Shown piece after piece: positions 7,758 to 15,518 of a stretch of DNA of 47,356 bases (position 1 is its first letter; each line of letters opens with the position of its first letter). Source of the DNA: Oceanospirillum beijerinckii DSM 7166 (GTDB taxonomy: Bacteria; Pseudomonadota; Gammaproteobacteria; Pseudomonadales; Halomonadaceae); contig NZ_AULT01000049.1 in NCBI RefSeq assembly GCF_000422425.1, positions 1 to 47,356 on the forward strand. Reading direction: 5' to 3'. Under the pieces are notes generated by a model. That model saw nothing but the letters and a program-made list of their open reading frames with translations. It did no database searches and had not been told where the DNA came from. Position numbers and translations under genes: made by a program.

Positions 7758-8282
7758 CTAATCTTTCTTACGATAACCGTGAAACATAGCGGCAATTAAG
7801 TTATCTTTTTTAAGAATACTATCTTTGACTGCTCCTAATATATGTAGAGGAACCAGTATAAGAATCATATTGGCCATTATTTCATGCACCTCTTCTAACC
7901 AGCCCTCACCCCAGAAGTAGTCAATTTCCTCCATCATATACCCTGTAATGCCTAACCCTAATATCAATAGCATTAGTATTATCATCATCACTGCCCCTAC
8001 CGGGTTATGTGTGATAATAGAAGGCGTATATGTGCCCTTCCAGTATGAGATCAGTCGACCAGGACTAGGCCAGAAGCTTGACCAGCGAGCAGGTAAGGGA
8101 CCTATAAAGCCCCAAACCAGTCGACCTGATAATAGAACCACTGCCGCATAGCCTAACCACTGATGCCAATCATCGCCCTCTTCATTTAAAGCAAAGTTGG
8201 CAAAAAAGATAACAACCAGTGACCAATGGAAAATGCGTACAAACAGATCCCACACGCGTATACGCTGATGCGGCTCAACCAT
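7758..8282 (-). CDS. Cytochrome b561-type membrane protein (di-heme)
   Basis: 174 residues with four hydrophobic helices, matching the bacterial cytochrome b561/Ni-Fe hydrogenase b-subunit fold. The opening IRVWDLFVRIFHWSL with His19, then His40 (DDWHQWLG), His133 (EEVHEIMA) and His147 (VPLHILG), gives the paired His needed for two b-hemes on helices 1, 2 and 4. These proteins pass electrons between quinones and periplasmic partners. It is 2 bases downstream of a PepSY-protein gene, so the two are one operon. The specific redox partner is unknown. Confidence 0.85.
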   Translation of the reverse strand: MVEPHQRIRVWDLFVRIFHWSLVVIFFANFALNEEGDDWHQWLGYAAVVLLSGRLVWGFIGPLPARWSSFWPSPGRLISYWKGTYTPSIITHNPVGAVMMIILMLLILGLGITGYMMEEIDYFWGEGWLEEVHEIMANMILILVPLHILGAVKDSILKKDNLIAAMFHGYRKKD

Positions 8283-8284
8283 GA

Positions 8285-8590
8285 TTAATCCTCTACTTCC
8301 TGCTTCATGATCTTACCTGTAACCGGGTGGAAATAGACCTCTACCTTCTGACCGGCCTGATTCCAGCCATAAATTTCATAACAATGGCCGCGAGATTCTT
8401 TGAATTTCTTAATCTTATAGCCCATATCAACAATGCGCTGTTGCATCTCATCAGCATTGATCCAATCAGCCGTGCGTCCTTCAGTACACTTTGGGCCAGC
8501 CAACGCTGTGCCACTGATGGCCAAAGTCAGAGTAAACGCGGTGCCTAATGCTACTTTTTTGATTTTGGATACTTGTGTTATTGGGTTCAT
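8285..8590 (-). CDS. Periplasmic PepSY-domain protein
   Basis: 101 residues: a cleavable signal peptide (cut near GTALA/GPK, residue 31) and one PepSY-like domain (about residues 40-100), seen in ADEMQQRIVDMGYKIKKF and VEVYFHPVTGKIMKQE. Two Cys (CTEGR and GHCYE) could form a disulfide. PepSY proteins of this small type often precede a cytochrome b561 and are thought to modulate it or its ligand. The direct repeat at 8649-8665 upstream suggests control by an OmpR-type response regulator. Confidence 0.82.
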   Translation of the reverse strand: MNPITQVSKIKKVALGTAFTLTLAISGTALAGPKCTEGRTADWINADEMQQRIVDMGYKIKKFKESRGHCYEIYGWNQAGQKVEVYFHPVTGKIMKQEVED

Positions 8591-8648
8591 AGTTTTGCCT
8601 TATCTTGGTTATTAACTTACTGCGATAGGGCTAGTATCTGCGCCAAAG

Positions 8649-8665
8649 CTTAAGGAAAACTTAAA
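8649..8665 (-). promoter_or_regulatory. PmrA/QseB-like direct-repeat box upstream of the PepSY operon
   Basis: CTTAAG (8649-8654), five bases, CTTAAA (8660-8665) fits the CTTAA-N5-CTTAA pattern bound by PmrA/QseB-class regulators. It lies about 60-75 bases upstream of the start codon; on the minus strand a TACTAG-like -10 follows about a dozen bases later, placing the box over the -35. The rest of the 369-base gap (8591-8959) holds only the terminator at 8832. Confidence 0.5.
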
Positions 8666-8831
8666 TTATCATACGTATTTTCTATCCGATTACTTGGCAT
8701 TGTAGTGGCCGGATAATCCGGGGTGCCATTTTATGAGAATAAAAGGCATCGCATCTTCAGCTATAAACAACAGCATTAAAATTAAAAGTCCTGAAAACAC
8801 GGTTGTTACCAAACTGTTCTCTTACCATATA

Positions 8832-8867
8832 AAAAGCCAGCGACTCTTCTAAAGAGTGCTGGCTTTT
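8832..8867 (-). terminator. Intrinsic terminator after the flavin monooxygenase gene
   Basis: AAAAGCCAGC (8832-8841) pairs with GCTGGCTTTT (8858-8867), and the inner bases ACTCTT/AAGAGT extend the stem. Read on the minus strand it ends in a T-run. The same stem core (AAAAGCCAGC) recurs in the terminator at 13522. Confidence 0.82.
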
Positions 8868-8959
8868 ATCGTTTCGCTTTTTTCTTAGGGCTCAGAGGAT
8901 TCGATACATACAGATACTCTGCCTCACCTGTGGGAAAGCGTCTATGTTTACCTGATAGG

Positions 8960-10894
8960 CTAATTTTGCTTAATCATAAAATGATCAAAGAACCTCGCCA
9001 GCTCTGCATGGGCATCTAAAGGTAGGATAGTAGCAATATGCTGATCAGGGCGAACGACAACAACACAGCCTTTAGTACGATCTACGCCACGTAGCTCATA
9101 GATATCGTTGCCAAGCTGAGACTGGAACACCTTTTCATAATCGTGCAGGCCGTATTTGCCTTTGGCAGGCCACAGATACTTATGTAGATCATGCATGGAC
9201 AGATCTTGCTGCTGAAAGATTGCATAAGTATCAATCACAGAATCGATATCTGCGCCTTTTGGTGTGTATTTCACCACGGGAGAGCTGTCATCATTAGCCA
9301 GGAAGTCGATCAGCTTATAGGCATCTGACGAGGTATCGGTTGGAGTTTGCTCGCCACCAAAGATAAATAAGCGCCAGCGGCCATCCGCTTTAACCAGATG
9401 CCCCAGGTGTTGAATACGTCCATCTGCGGTGCGCTGAGCTTCGGCTGAATGGAAACGTTGGCCAATTTTAAAGCCTGAAGCCAATTCCTGGTTTTCCTGA
9501 CCGGTACAGATATAGGACGGGAAGTACTCAATAGAGGTACCGGATACAAAACCGCTCTGACGCTTCATAAAGGCTTCGATTTTAGCCGTATCAACCTGAG
9601 CCTGATCAGACTCATCGCCTGCTGCCGGGCGTGTTGCAACCAGTTTAGACAGCTCACGGTCCGCATCGATCAGCTGTTGCGCCACTTTGCGGCGTTCAGT
9701 TTCGTAGGTGTGCAGCAGCTTTGGATCACATTTGCCTTGCAGTACCGACGCCAGCTTCCAACCCAGGTTAAAAGTATCCGGCAGCGATGTGTTCAGGCCC
9801 CAACCACCTTTTGGACTATGAGTATGGCAGGCATCACCGGCTACAAAAGCACGGGGAACAAGGTTCTCAGGGCTACCCGCAGGGCGATTATCAAAACGCT
9901 CTGCGATACGTTGGCCCACTTCATAGATCGACCACCAAGCCACTTCTTTCACATCCAGTGTATACGGGTGGAAAATCTTCTGTGCCTTGGCGATCAGATC
10001 TTTTTCGGTCAGTTTTACGTCACTGGCGCGTTTATCCTTACCCAGCAGATCAAGTTCAACGTAGAAACGACACAGATAACCGCCTTCACGGGGAATAGTC
10101 ATCACCGCACCGTGATCTTTCGATTGGATAAAACTTTTCACTCGGATATCAGGGAAGTCGGTATTCAGAAGAATATCCATCACACCCCAGGCTTTGTTGG
10201 CCGAATCACCCTGCAGTTCAATACCCATGCTTTTACGTACACGACTACGGCCACCGTCACAGCCTACGACATAGCGTGCTTTAACGGTTTCGATCTTGCC
10301 ATTGCCCTCTTCATCCGTCCGTTTAAACGTTGCTGTAATCGGGTAAGCATCCAGATCCTGTGTCAGGCTATCGTCAATTTCCATTTCTACCAGCTCGCGG
10401 CTGTAGTGTGGTTCCAGGTGAGTGATTGAGTTACGCATACCGTCAATCAGTAATTCATGCAGACGGGCCTGGTTGACAATACCGTGGGTGAACTCAGATA
10501 GCCCTGCCCGGGCGTCAGCAATTTTCTCGGTGCGCTTGATGTTTTGCGGATTGTTTGCGTCCGGTTCCCAGAAGGTGTTTTGTTTCAGCTGATAGGTCTC
10601 TTTTACGACCATTTCGCTGCTATTAAATGCTTCCATGATCTCCATAGTGCGGCACGAAATACCATCGGCACGCCCAAACAGCAGTGGGCCAGGAGCCATA
10701 TCAACGATACAGGTTGAGATCTCTTCAAACTCGGACATTTGTCGTGCCATGGTCAACCCTGCAGGGCCAGTACCGACAACCAGGACATCAACCTGGGTTG
10801 GCAAATCCACAACAGGAGGGTTGGGATAAGGCTTACGAGCGGCGTCAGGAACCTGATAGTTACCAGGCTTAAAACCGTTTAGGTGATATTGCAC
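8960..10894 (-). CDS. mobA: FAD-dependent aromatic monooxygenase, 3-hydroxybenzoate 4-monooxygenase-like
   Basis: 644 residues, the size of phenol hydroxylase/MobA-type enzymes. MQYHLNGFKPGNYQVP at the N-terminus, the FAD dinucleotide motif VVGTGPAGLT (from residue 40), ADGISCRTMEIMEAF, the family motif VGCDGGRSRVRKSMG and the second FAD motif VAGDACHTHSPKGGWGLN are all present, and a thioredoxin-like C-terminal domain ends with VVVRPDQHIATILPLDAHAEL. Such enzymes use NADPH and O2 to hydroxylate a phenol ring. One odd point: KGGWGLNTSLPD replaces the KAGQGMNFSMQD-like version I recall for MobA, which may shift substrate choice. No ring-cleavage or transport genes are nearby. Confidence 0.82.
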   Translation of the reverse strand: MQYHLNGFKPGNYQVPDAARKPYPNPPVVDLPTQVDVLVVGTGPAGLTMARQMSEFEEISTCIVDMAPGPLLFGRADGISCRTMEIMEAFNSSEMVVKETYQLKQNTFWEPDANNPQNIKRTEKIADARAGLSEFTHGIVNQARLHELLIDGMRNSITHLEPHYSRELVEMEIDDSLTQDLDAYPITATFKRTDEEGNGKIETVKARYVVGCDGGRSRVRKSMGIELQGDSANKAWGVMDILLNTDFPDIRVKSFIQSKDHGAVMTIPREGGYLCRFYVELDLLGKDKRASDVKLTEKDLIAKAQKIFHPYTLDVKEVAWWSIYEVGQRIAERFDNRPAGSPENLVPRAFVAGDACHTHSPKGGWGLNTSLPDTFNLGWKLASVLQGKCDPKLLHTYETERRKVAQQLIDADRELSKLVATRPAAGDESDQAQVDTAKIEAFMKRQSGFVSGTSIEYFPSYICTGQENQELASGFKIGQRFHSAEAQRTADGRIQHLGHLVKADGRWRLFIFGGEQTPTDTSSDAYKLIDFLANDDSSPVVKYTPKGADIDSVIDTYAIFQQQDLSMHDLHKYLWPAKGKYGLHDYEKVFQSQLGNDIYELRGVDRTKGCVVVVRPDQHIATILPLDAHAELARFFDHFMIKQN

Positions 10895-10944
10895 GACATG
10901 CTCCTTGGTAGGCAGTGAATCAATATTGTTTCGTCTATTTATAG

Positions 10945-10979
10945 TTAATATGTTAATGGATTAATAGTTAACATCTTAA
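10945..10979 (-). promoter_or_regulatory. Candidate operator upstream of the monooxygenase gene
   Basis: TTAATATGTTAA (10945-10956) and TTAACATCTTAA (10968-10979) form an inverted repeat with one mismatch and an 11-base spacer that itself extends a second symmetry (TTAATGGATTAA). It sits 51-85 bases before the monooxygenase start, typical for a MarR/TetR-type repressor site. The regulator is not identified. Confidence 0.5.
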
Positions 10980-11357
10980 TAGATTTTGAGTCAATACAAA
11001 CCGAAGTGGTCCTTAGGATATTCAGGATAGATTACTCACAATCGCTACAGGCCAGATAACACGAGTAACGCTCAGTTAGAGCGAATATATCCAGATCAAA
11101 TCATAAGAAATATTCATGTACAGATAAAATAAAAGCATTTTTATTCATAAATAGATCCCGGTATAAATTACACATTGCTCGCCTTAAGAGATGATTTGGG
11201 GTGGTTTCAGTCTGAATCAGTAAGCATACGGCCAAAAAGCTGTGGCAGCGGCTGCCAGAAAATAAGGGCCAGACTGTTCAGCAGACAAGCTGACATTCCA
11301 TAAAAGAGTACCCGACGAATTTAGGTTTTATCTCAGAATATTGGACACCGGATCGCC
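10980..11357. other. Non-coding gap between mobA and mesX
   Basis: No ORF of note. Contents: a short perfect palindrome TTCAGTCTGAA (11206-11216) and a small hairpin TGGCAG/CTGCCA at about 11243-11257. I looked for a cobalamin or SAM riboswitch and for MetJ boxes ahead of the methionine genes and did not see one. Confidence 0.5.
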
Positions 11358-12332
11358 ATGAAAAAAGGTTTCACATACCGCATCAAGCGCATCAGTTTCG
11401 ATGAAAACTATCGGCCATCAGACAGCACACGTCTGACCACTAACTTTGCCAATCTGGCTCGCGGCGAAAAACGCCAGCAGAACCTGAGTCGGGCGATCAA
11501 GATGATCAATAACCGCTTCAATACCTTGGCGTACTGGGATAATCCTGACAGTGATCGTTATAGGGTTGAGCTGGAAATTATCCATGTGGGTATTGATGTG
11601 GAAGGCAAGGGAGAACATTTCCCAACCATCGAAATGTTAAAAACCTATATCCTGGATCATAAAACAGGTCAGCGTATTGAAGGCATTGTTGGCAACAATT
11701 TCTCTTCCTATGTGCGCGATTATGATTTTAGTGTTCTGCTGCTGAATCATAACAAAGGCAAAGATCAGTTCAGTGTGCCGGATAACTATGGCGAGCTGCA
11801 TGGCAATATGTTCAAAGACTTTGTTCATTCTGAGGCTTACCAGCAAAATTTCAACAAGCTGCCGGTTATCTGCCTCAGTGTCTCGGATAACAAAACCTAC
11901 TACCGTACGGCGAATCAGCATCCGGTTTTAGGTATGGAGTATCAGCCGAATGAGCCGTCATTAACGGAACAGTATTTCAAAAAGATGGGCCTGGAGGTGC
12001 GTTACTTTATGCCGCCCAATAGCGTGGCACCCTATGCGTTCTATTTCTATGGCGACCTGTTGAACGATTACACCAGCCTGGAGCTGATCAGCACCATCAG
12101 CACCATGGAGACGTTCCAAAAGATCTATCGTCCTGAGATCTATAACGCCAATGCGTTTGCAGGGGATATCTTTAAACCCAGCCTGAAACATCAGGATTAT
12201 TCATTGACACAGGTGGAGTACGACCGGGTAGAGCGCAATCGTTTAGCAGTTGAACAGGGCAAATGGACGGAAGAGCATTTTATCAAGCCCTATGAAGCCA
12301 TTCTGCAACAGTGGTCTGCAAACTTCGCCTGA
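11358..12332 (+). CDS. mesX: DUF1852 protein MesX, accessory to methionine synthase MesD
   Basis: 324 residues matching the DUF1852 family over its length (KKGFTYRIKRISFDENYRPSDSTRLTTNFANLARG at the N-terminus; PPNSVAPYAFYFYGDLLNDYT toward the C-terminus). DUF1852 proteins are encoded next to a short MetE-like synthase and were shown genetically to be required by it (MesX with MesD), in an oxygen-dependent route to methionine that needs neither B12 nor methyl-folate. The biochemical role of MesX is not settled. It lies 79 bases upstream of mesD on the same strand and is presumably cotranscribed. No signal peptide, so cytoplasmic. Confidence 0.87.
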   Translation: MKKGFTYRIKRISFDENYRPSDSTRLTTNFANLARGEKRQQNLSRAIKMINNRFNTLAYWDNPDSDRYRVELEIIHVGIDVEGKGEHFPTIEMLKTYILDHKTGQRIEGIVGNNFSSYVRDYDFSVLLLNHNKGKDQFSVPDNYGELHGNMFKDFVHSEAYQQNFNKLPVICLSVSDNKTYYRTANQHPVLGMEYQPNEPSLTEQYFKKMGLEVRYFMPPNSVAPYAFYFYGDLLNDYTSLELISTISTMETFQKIYRPEIYNANAFAGDIFKPSLKHQDYSLTQVEYDRVERNRLAVEQGKWTEEHFIKPYEAILQQWSANFA

Positions 12333-12411
12333 TTTTTAGCCCCGACAGCATTGCCTTTACTGCATTGCCTTTACTGCACTCTCTACACTGCACTTACAGA
12401 AGAATAGAACG

Positions 12412-13449
12412 ATGAAAAAGCTACTCCCTACCTCCACTGCTGGAAGTTTACCTAAACCGTCATGGTTGGCAGAGCCCGAAAAGCTTTGGTCGCCCTGGAA
12501 ACTGCAGGATGAAGCACTGATTGACGGTAAACAGGATGCGTTACGCCTGTCACTGCAGGAGCAACAACACGCAGGCGTTGATATAGTCAGTGATGGTGAA
12601 CAAACCCGCCAGCACTTTGTCACCACCTTTATTGAGCATCTGGACGGCGTTGATTTTGAGAACCGCAAGACCGTCAAAATTCGTGACCGTTATGATGCCA
12701 GCGTACCCACGGTTGTTGGTCCTGTCAGTCGTCAAAAGCCGGTGTTTGTTGAGGATGCCAGGTTCCTGCGTCAGCAAACACAGCAGCCGATTAAATGGGC
12801 GCTGCCCGGCCCGATGACAATGGTCGATACCCTATACGATGATCATTATAAAAGCCGTGAAAAACTGGCCTGGGAATTTGCCAAAATTCTGAATCAGGAA
12901 GCGAAAGAATTAGAGGCAGCCGGTGTGGATATCATCCAGTTTGATGAGCCCGCTTTTAATGTCTTTTTTGATGAGGTCAATGCCTGGGGTATCGCCTGTT
13001 TAGAGCGCGCGATTGAGGGGCTGAAGTGCGAAACGGCTGTTCATATCTGCTATGGCTATGGCATCAAAGCCAATACGGATTGGAAAAAGACCTTGGGTTC
13101 CGAGTGGCGACAATACGAAGAGGTGTTCCCCAAACTGCAGCAATCCAATATCAATATTATCTCGCTGGAATGTCATAACTCCCGTGTACCCATTGAGCTA
13201 TTGGAACTGGTACGAGGCAAGAAGGTGATGGTCGGTGCCATTGATGTGGCCACCGATAACATAGAAACACCGGAAGAAGTGGCCGACACCTTACGCAAAG
13301 CACTGCAGTATGTGGATGCCGATAAGCTCTACCCGTGCACCAACTGCGGTATGGCACCGCTATCCCGTGAAGTCGCCAGAGGTAAACTTAATGCCTTGAG
13401 TTCTGGTGCAGAGATTGTGCGTAAAGAGCTGGCACGCTGCCAAGATTGA
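12412..13449 (+). CDS. mesD: Core-MetE methionine synthase MesD
   Basis: 345 residues, corresponding to only the catalytic C-terminal half of MetE; the folate-binding N-terminal half is absent. Opening STAGSLPKPSWLAEPEKLW is typical of the short form. The zinc site that activates homocysteine can be read: His211 and Cys213 (AVHICYGYG), Glu253 (ISLECHN) and Cys312 (CTNCGMAPLSREVARGKL). DIIQFDEPAFNVFF is the conserved MetE substrate motif. It methylates homocysteine to methionine using a donor other than methyltetrahydrofolate; the donor for MesD is unknown. Pairing with mesX supports the MesD subtype. Confidence 0.87.
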   Translation: MKKLLPTSTAGSLPKPSWLAEPEKLWSPWKLQDEALIDGKQDALRLSLQEQQHAGVDIVSDGEQTRQHFVTTFIEHLDGVDFENRKTVKIRDRYDASVPTVVGPVSRQKPVFVEDARFLRQQTQQPIKWALPGPMTMVDTLYDDHYKSREKLAWEFAKILNQEAKELEAAGVDIIQFDEPAFNVFFDEVNAWGIACLERAIEGLKCETAVHICYGYGIKANTDWKKTLGSEWRQYEEVFPKLQQSNINIISLECHNSRVPIELLELVRGKKVMVGAIDVATDNIETPEEVADTLRKALQYVDADKLYPCTNCGMAPLSREVARGKLNALSSGAEIVRKELARCQD

Positions 13450-13521
13450 TCCCCGTTTTTTGGGATATCTATTAAAAGGTGGGTGTATCTATTTATTGGC
13501 AATAGGTTTGATAAACAAAGC

Positions 13522-13590
13522 AAAAAGCCAGCATCTCGGTTAATTAAAGCGGTTAATTAAAGCCGGTTAATTAAAGAGTGCTGGCCTTTA
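13522..13590. terminator. Terminator stem with a triple 13-bp repeat in its loop
   Basis: AAAAAGCCAGCA (13522-13533) pairs with TGCTGGCCTTTAT (13579-13591, one bulged C). The loop consists of three copies of CGGTTAATTAAAG (13537-13549, 13550-13562, 13564-13576). It sits downstream of mesD, 13 kb window position between convergent genes, and shares its stem core with the terminator at 8832. The repeats look like recent slippage expansion. Confidence 0.7.
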
Positions 13591-13745
13591 TTATCTCCAG
13601 CAAAATTACATCGTGTCTGTGTTTTGCCTTGATCGAAATCTGAACCTACGTCTAGGTCAGACCCGTGCATGGCTTAGCCGGAATCAGCAGACACGCATAA
13701 AGTCTGTAGGAGCTATTCTACTTCGCATGCTGAGACAAATAAGAT

Positions 13746-14459
13746 TTAAGCAATCAGAAAGTCCCAGGCTTCAGGAGCCAGAGTCTGCTCTGCTAACTCT
13801 TCTGAATCAACAAAGGCTTGTGCAATTTCCTGCATGGTCAGGCCATGCTGTTCAGTTTGCTCGATCCAGTAATCTTTACCTGCCTGATCTGAATCACGGC
13901 CCAGAATAGTTTGATACAGGCTTTCAATTTGATCGCCTGTGCTCTGAGCCCAGAATTCCAGGTTGTTATTGGCAACAAACTCTTCAGACTCAAGCAGACT
14001 AATCGCAATACCTCCTAATGAGATATCACCGGCAACTTCTTTGCCTGACCACCACTGGAAGCCTTCCGCATCAGCCTGGCGATCCAGGACATTAGCGTAT
14101 AACGTAGCAATAACGCCCTGATCCTGAGTATAAGCCTCAACTTCGGGGTGGCTGGTGACTTCTGGCTGGCTAGTAACCTCTATTGCAACATGGTCCTCAA
14201 TCTCATAACCCTGATCAATCACAGTAGTTGTGATCGCAGGCAGGGTCACAGCAACCGCTTCATCAAGAGTTACAGCAACCGCTTCATCAATGGCTGGCAG
14301 AAACATAATCGGATCAACAGTGATCGCATCTTCGACTCCCGGCTTCAGCTCCAGAGTTACAGGCTCTACTGTCAGACTGAGAGTAACGGGAGCTGCTTTC
14401 AGGTCAAGAGTAGCGGGCTCAATAGACTGCGTCTGAACGTCATTGGTGTGAATAAACAT
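13746..14459 (-). CDS. DUF4214-domain protein
   Basis: 237 residues. The C-terminal half carries two DUF4214 repeats, IATLYANVLDRQADAEGFQWW (about 120-140) and IESLYQTILGRDSDQAGKDYW (about 179-199), with the LY..vLgR..D..G..yW signature found in secreted or surface proteins, often near glycosylation or RTX systems. The N-terminal half is low-complexity and rich in Val, Thr and Asp, with internal repeats (DEAVAVTL twice, from a 24-bp DNA duplication at 14248-14290; and TSQPEVTSHPEVE). No signal peptide is visible, so export would need a C-terminal or type I route. It stands alone. Function not known. Confidence 0.75.
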   Translation of the reverse strand: MFIHTNDVQTQSIEPATLDLKAAPVTLSLTVEPVTLELKPGVEDAITVDPIMFLPAIDEAVAVTLDEAVAVTLPAITTTVIDQGYEIEDHVAIEVTSQPEVTSHPEVEAYTQDQGVIATLYANVLDRQADAEGFQWWSGKEVAGDISLGGIAISLLESEEFVANNNLEFWAQSTGDQIESLYQTILGRDSDQAGKDYWIEQTEQHGLTMQEIAQAFVDSEELAEQTLAPEAWDFLIA

Positions 14460-14934
14460 TATTATCCTGATTCTTCAGTTATTATCTGTTGTTAGCCAAC
14501 CGTTTAATGACGGGTTGGCAAATAATCCACGCAGCTTGCTGCGATATTTGACTAAACACTTGTTTGCAAGTGCAGGATTATTGTTACAAAAATGATTGAA
14601 TCAGATGTTTTTGCTTTGTTTATGGAATGTAGCCGGTTGACTCAGCCACATGACTTTCATTTACCTGTTGATACAAAATGATCTGCCAATGTTGATTTCT
14701 TGGAGTATCTTTCCTTAGCTGCATCGCTTGCTTCCCATTTCTGTGGCAGCGTCACCCGCTTGTATCAGCAGGGTCTATTGAGCATATTTCTCATACGCTT
14801 CCCGACACTTTTCAGCATCCACATCGCATGTTCGGGGTGATGCATAAGGTGGTTAAGGAAGGCTGTTTTAGGTAGGGACATGACTCTCAGATTCGATCGG
14901 GCAATTCATAACCGTCGCATCATCAGGCAAAAAA

Positions 14935-14974
14935 AGCCCGAAATACTCTCCGGTAAAGGAAAGTATTTCGGGCT
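14935..14974 (-). terminator. Strong intrinsic terminator, minus strand
   Basis: AGCCCGAAATACT (14935-14947) and AGTATTTCGGGCT (14962-14974) form a perfect 13-bp stem. On the minus strand it is followed by seven T (the A-run at 14929-14935). No gene is visible upstream on that strand, so either it ends an unrecognised transcript or serves as the 5' hairpin of a plus-strand RNA. Confidence 0.75.
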
Positions 14975-15062
14975 ACATTGCCTCGAGCGGTACTTCGAGC
15001 AATTAAGGTAAGGACCATAACCGCGTGGAACTCAATAATCCCGTCTTTGGGGTTATTTTTTT
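14935..15062 (+). ncRNA. Candidate small structured RNA
   Basis: About 128 bases with three successive hairpins: 14935-14974 (13 bp), CTCGA/TCGAG at about 14982-14999, and a terminal hairpin AATAATCCC/GGGGTTATT (15032-15055, one G-U) ending in a run of seven T. Three GGA motifs lie in or near loops, as in CsrA/RsmA-sequestering RNAs, but no GacA box is visible upstream. The 5' end is a guess. Inference only. Confidence 0.35.
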
Positions 15063-15250
15063 CTACGCTATGGATAAAGCATAAGGGATGCCAGGATTGT
15101 TAATTTTTATTTAATCTTTTGATTTAAAAGAAATTTTATTTTTTTGAGGCCGGGTTTGTAGATTCGGAGCAGCTGATAGTGCACTGTATTGGGGCGGATT
15201 TTATAGGTGTGCTTTAAATTGGTTGGGAGAGATAGCTTCAACATCCATGT

Positions 15251-15284
15251 CATTAACTTACACAAGCCATTAACTTACACAAGC
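15251..15284. repeat. 17-bp perfect tandem duplication
   Basis: CATTAACTTACACAAGC occurs twice with no spacer (15251-15267, 15268-15284), about 235 bases upstream of the fusion gene at 15519. It may be simple slippage or paired binding sites. Confidence 0.85.
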
Positions 15285-15518
15285 TTCACTTTGAATAGGG
15301 TGTGAAGTTTGCTATCTGTTTCATTGAGGGTCTGTACCTGCCTGAAAAATAATCCTCAATAATGGAACAGAGCTGAATCCTGATCTCTTTTATGCGCGTA
15401 TATCGATACATGCTAGTGTTAAATGATCAGGTAGTGGCTGAGCATGCCGCACGAAAACTGAAAAAAGTTTGGAATCAGCCTGATAGACACGGACTTATCG
15501 GCTTTTAGTGAGACCGCT

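Larger units (their letters stand above)
14460..15518. other. 1.06-kb region without a clear gene
   Basis: No ORF with homology I recognise. It contains a minus-strand terminator (14935-14974), a plus-strand terminator (15032-15062), a candidate small RNA between and over them, and a 17-bp tandem duplication (CATTAACTTACACAAGC at 15251-15267 and 15268-15284). On the minus strand, 14650-14850 has two short protein-like stretches in different frames, broken by stops, that could be a decayed gene. The last 100 bases should hold the promoter of the gene at 15519. Confidence 0.6.

Noticed and set aside
10980-11357. Cobalamin or SAM riboswitch before mesX-mesD
   Set aside because: Neither the conserved B12-box nor SAM core motifs could be found; only short hairpins are present.
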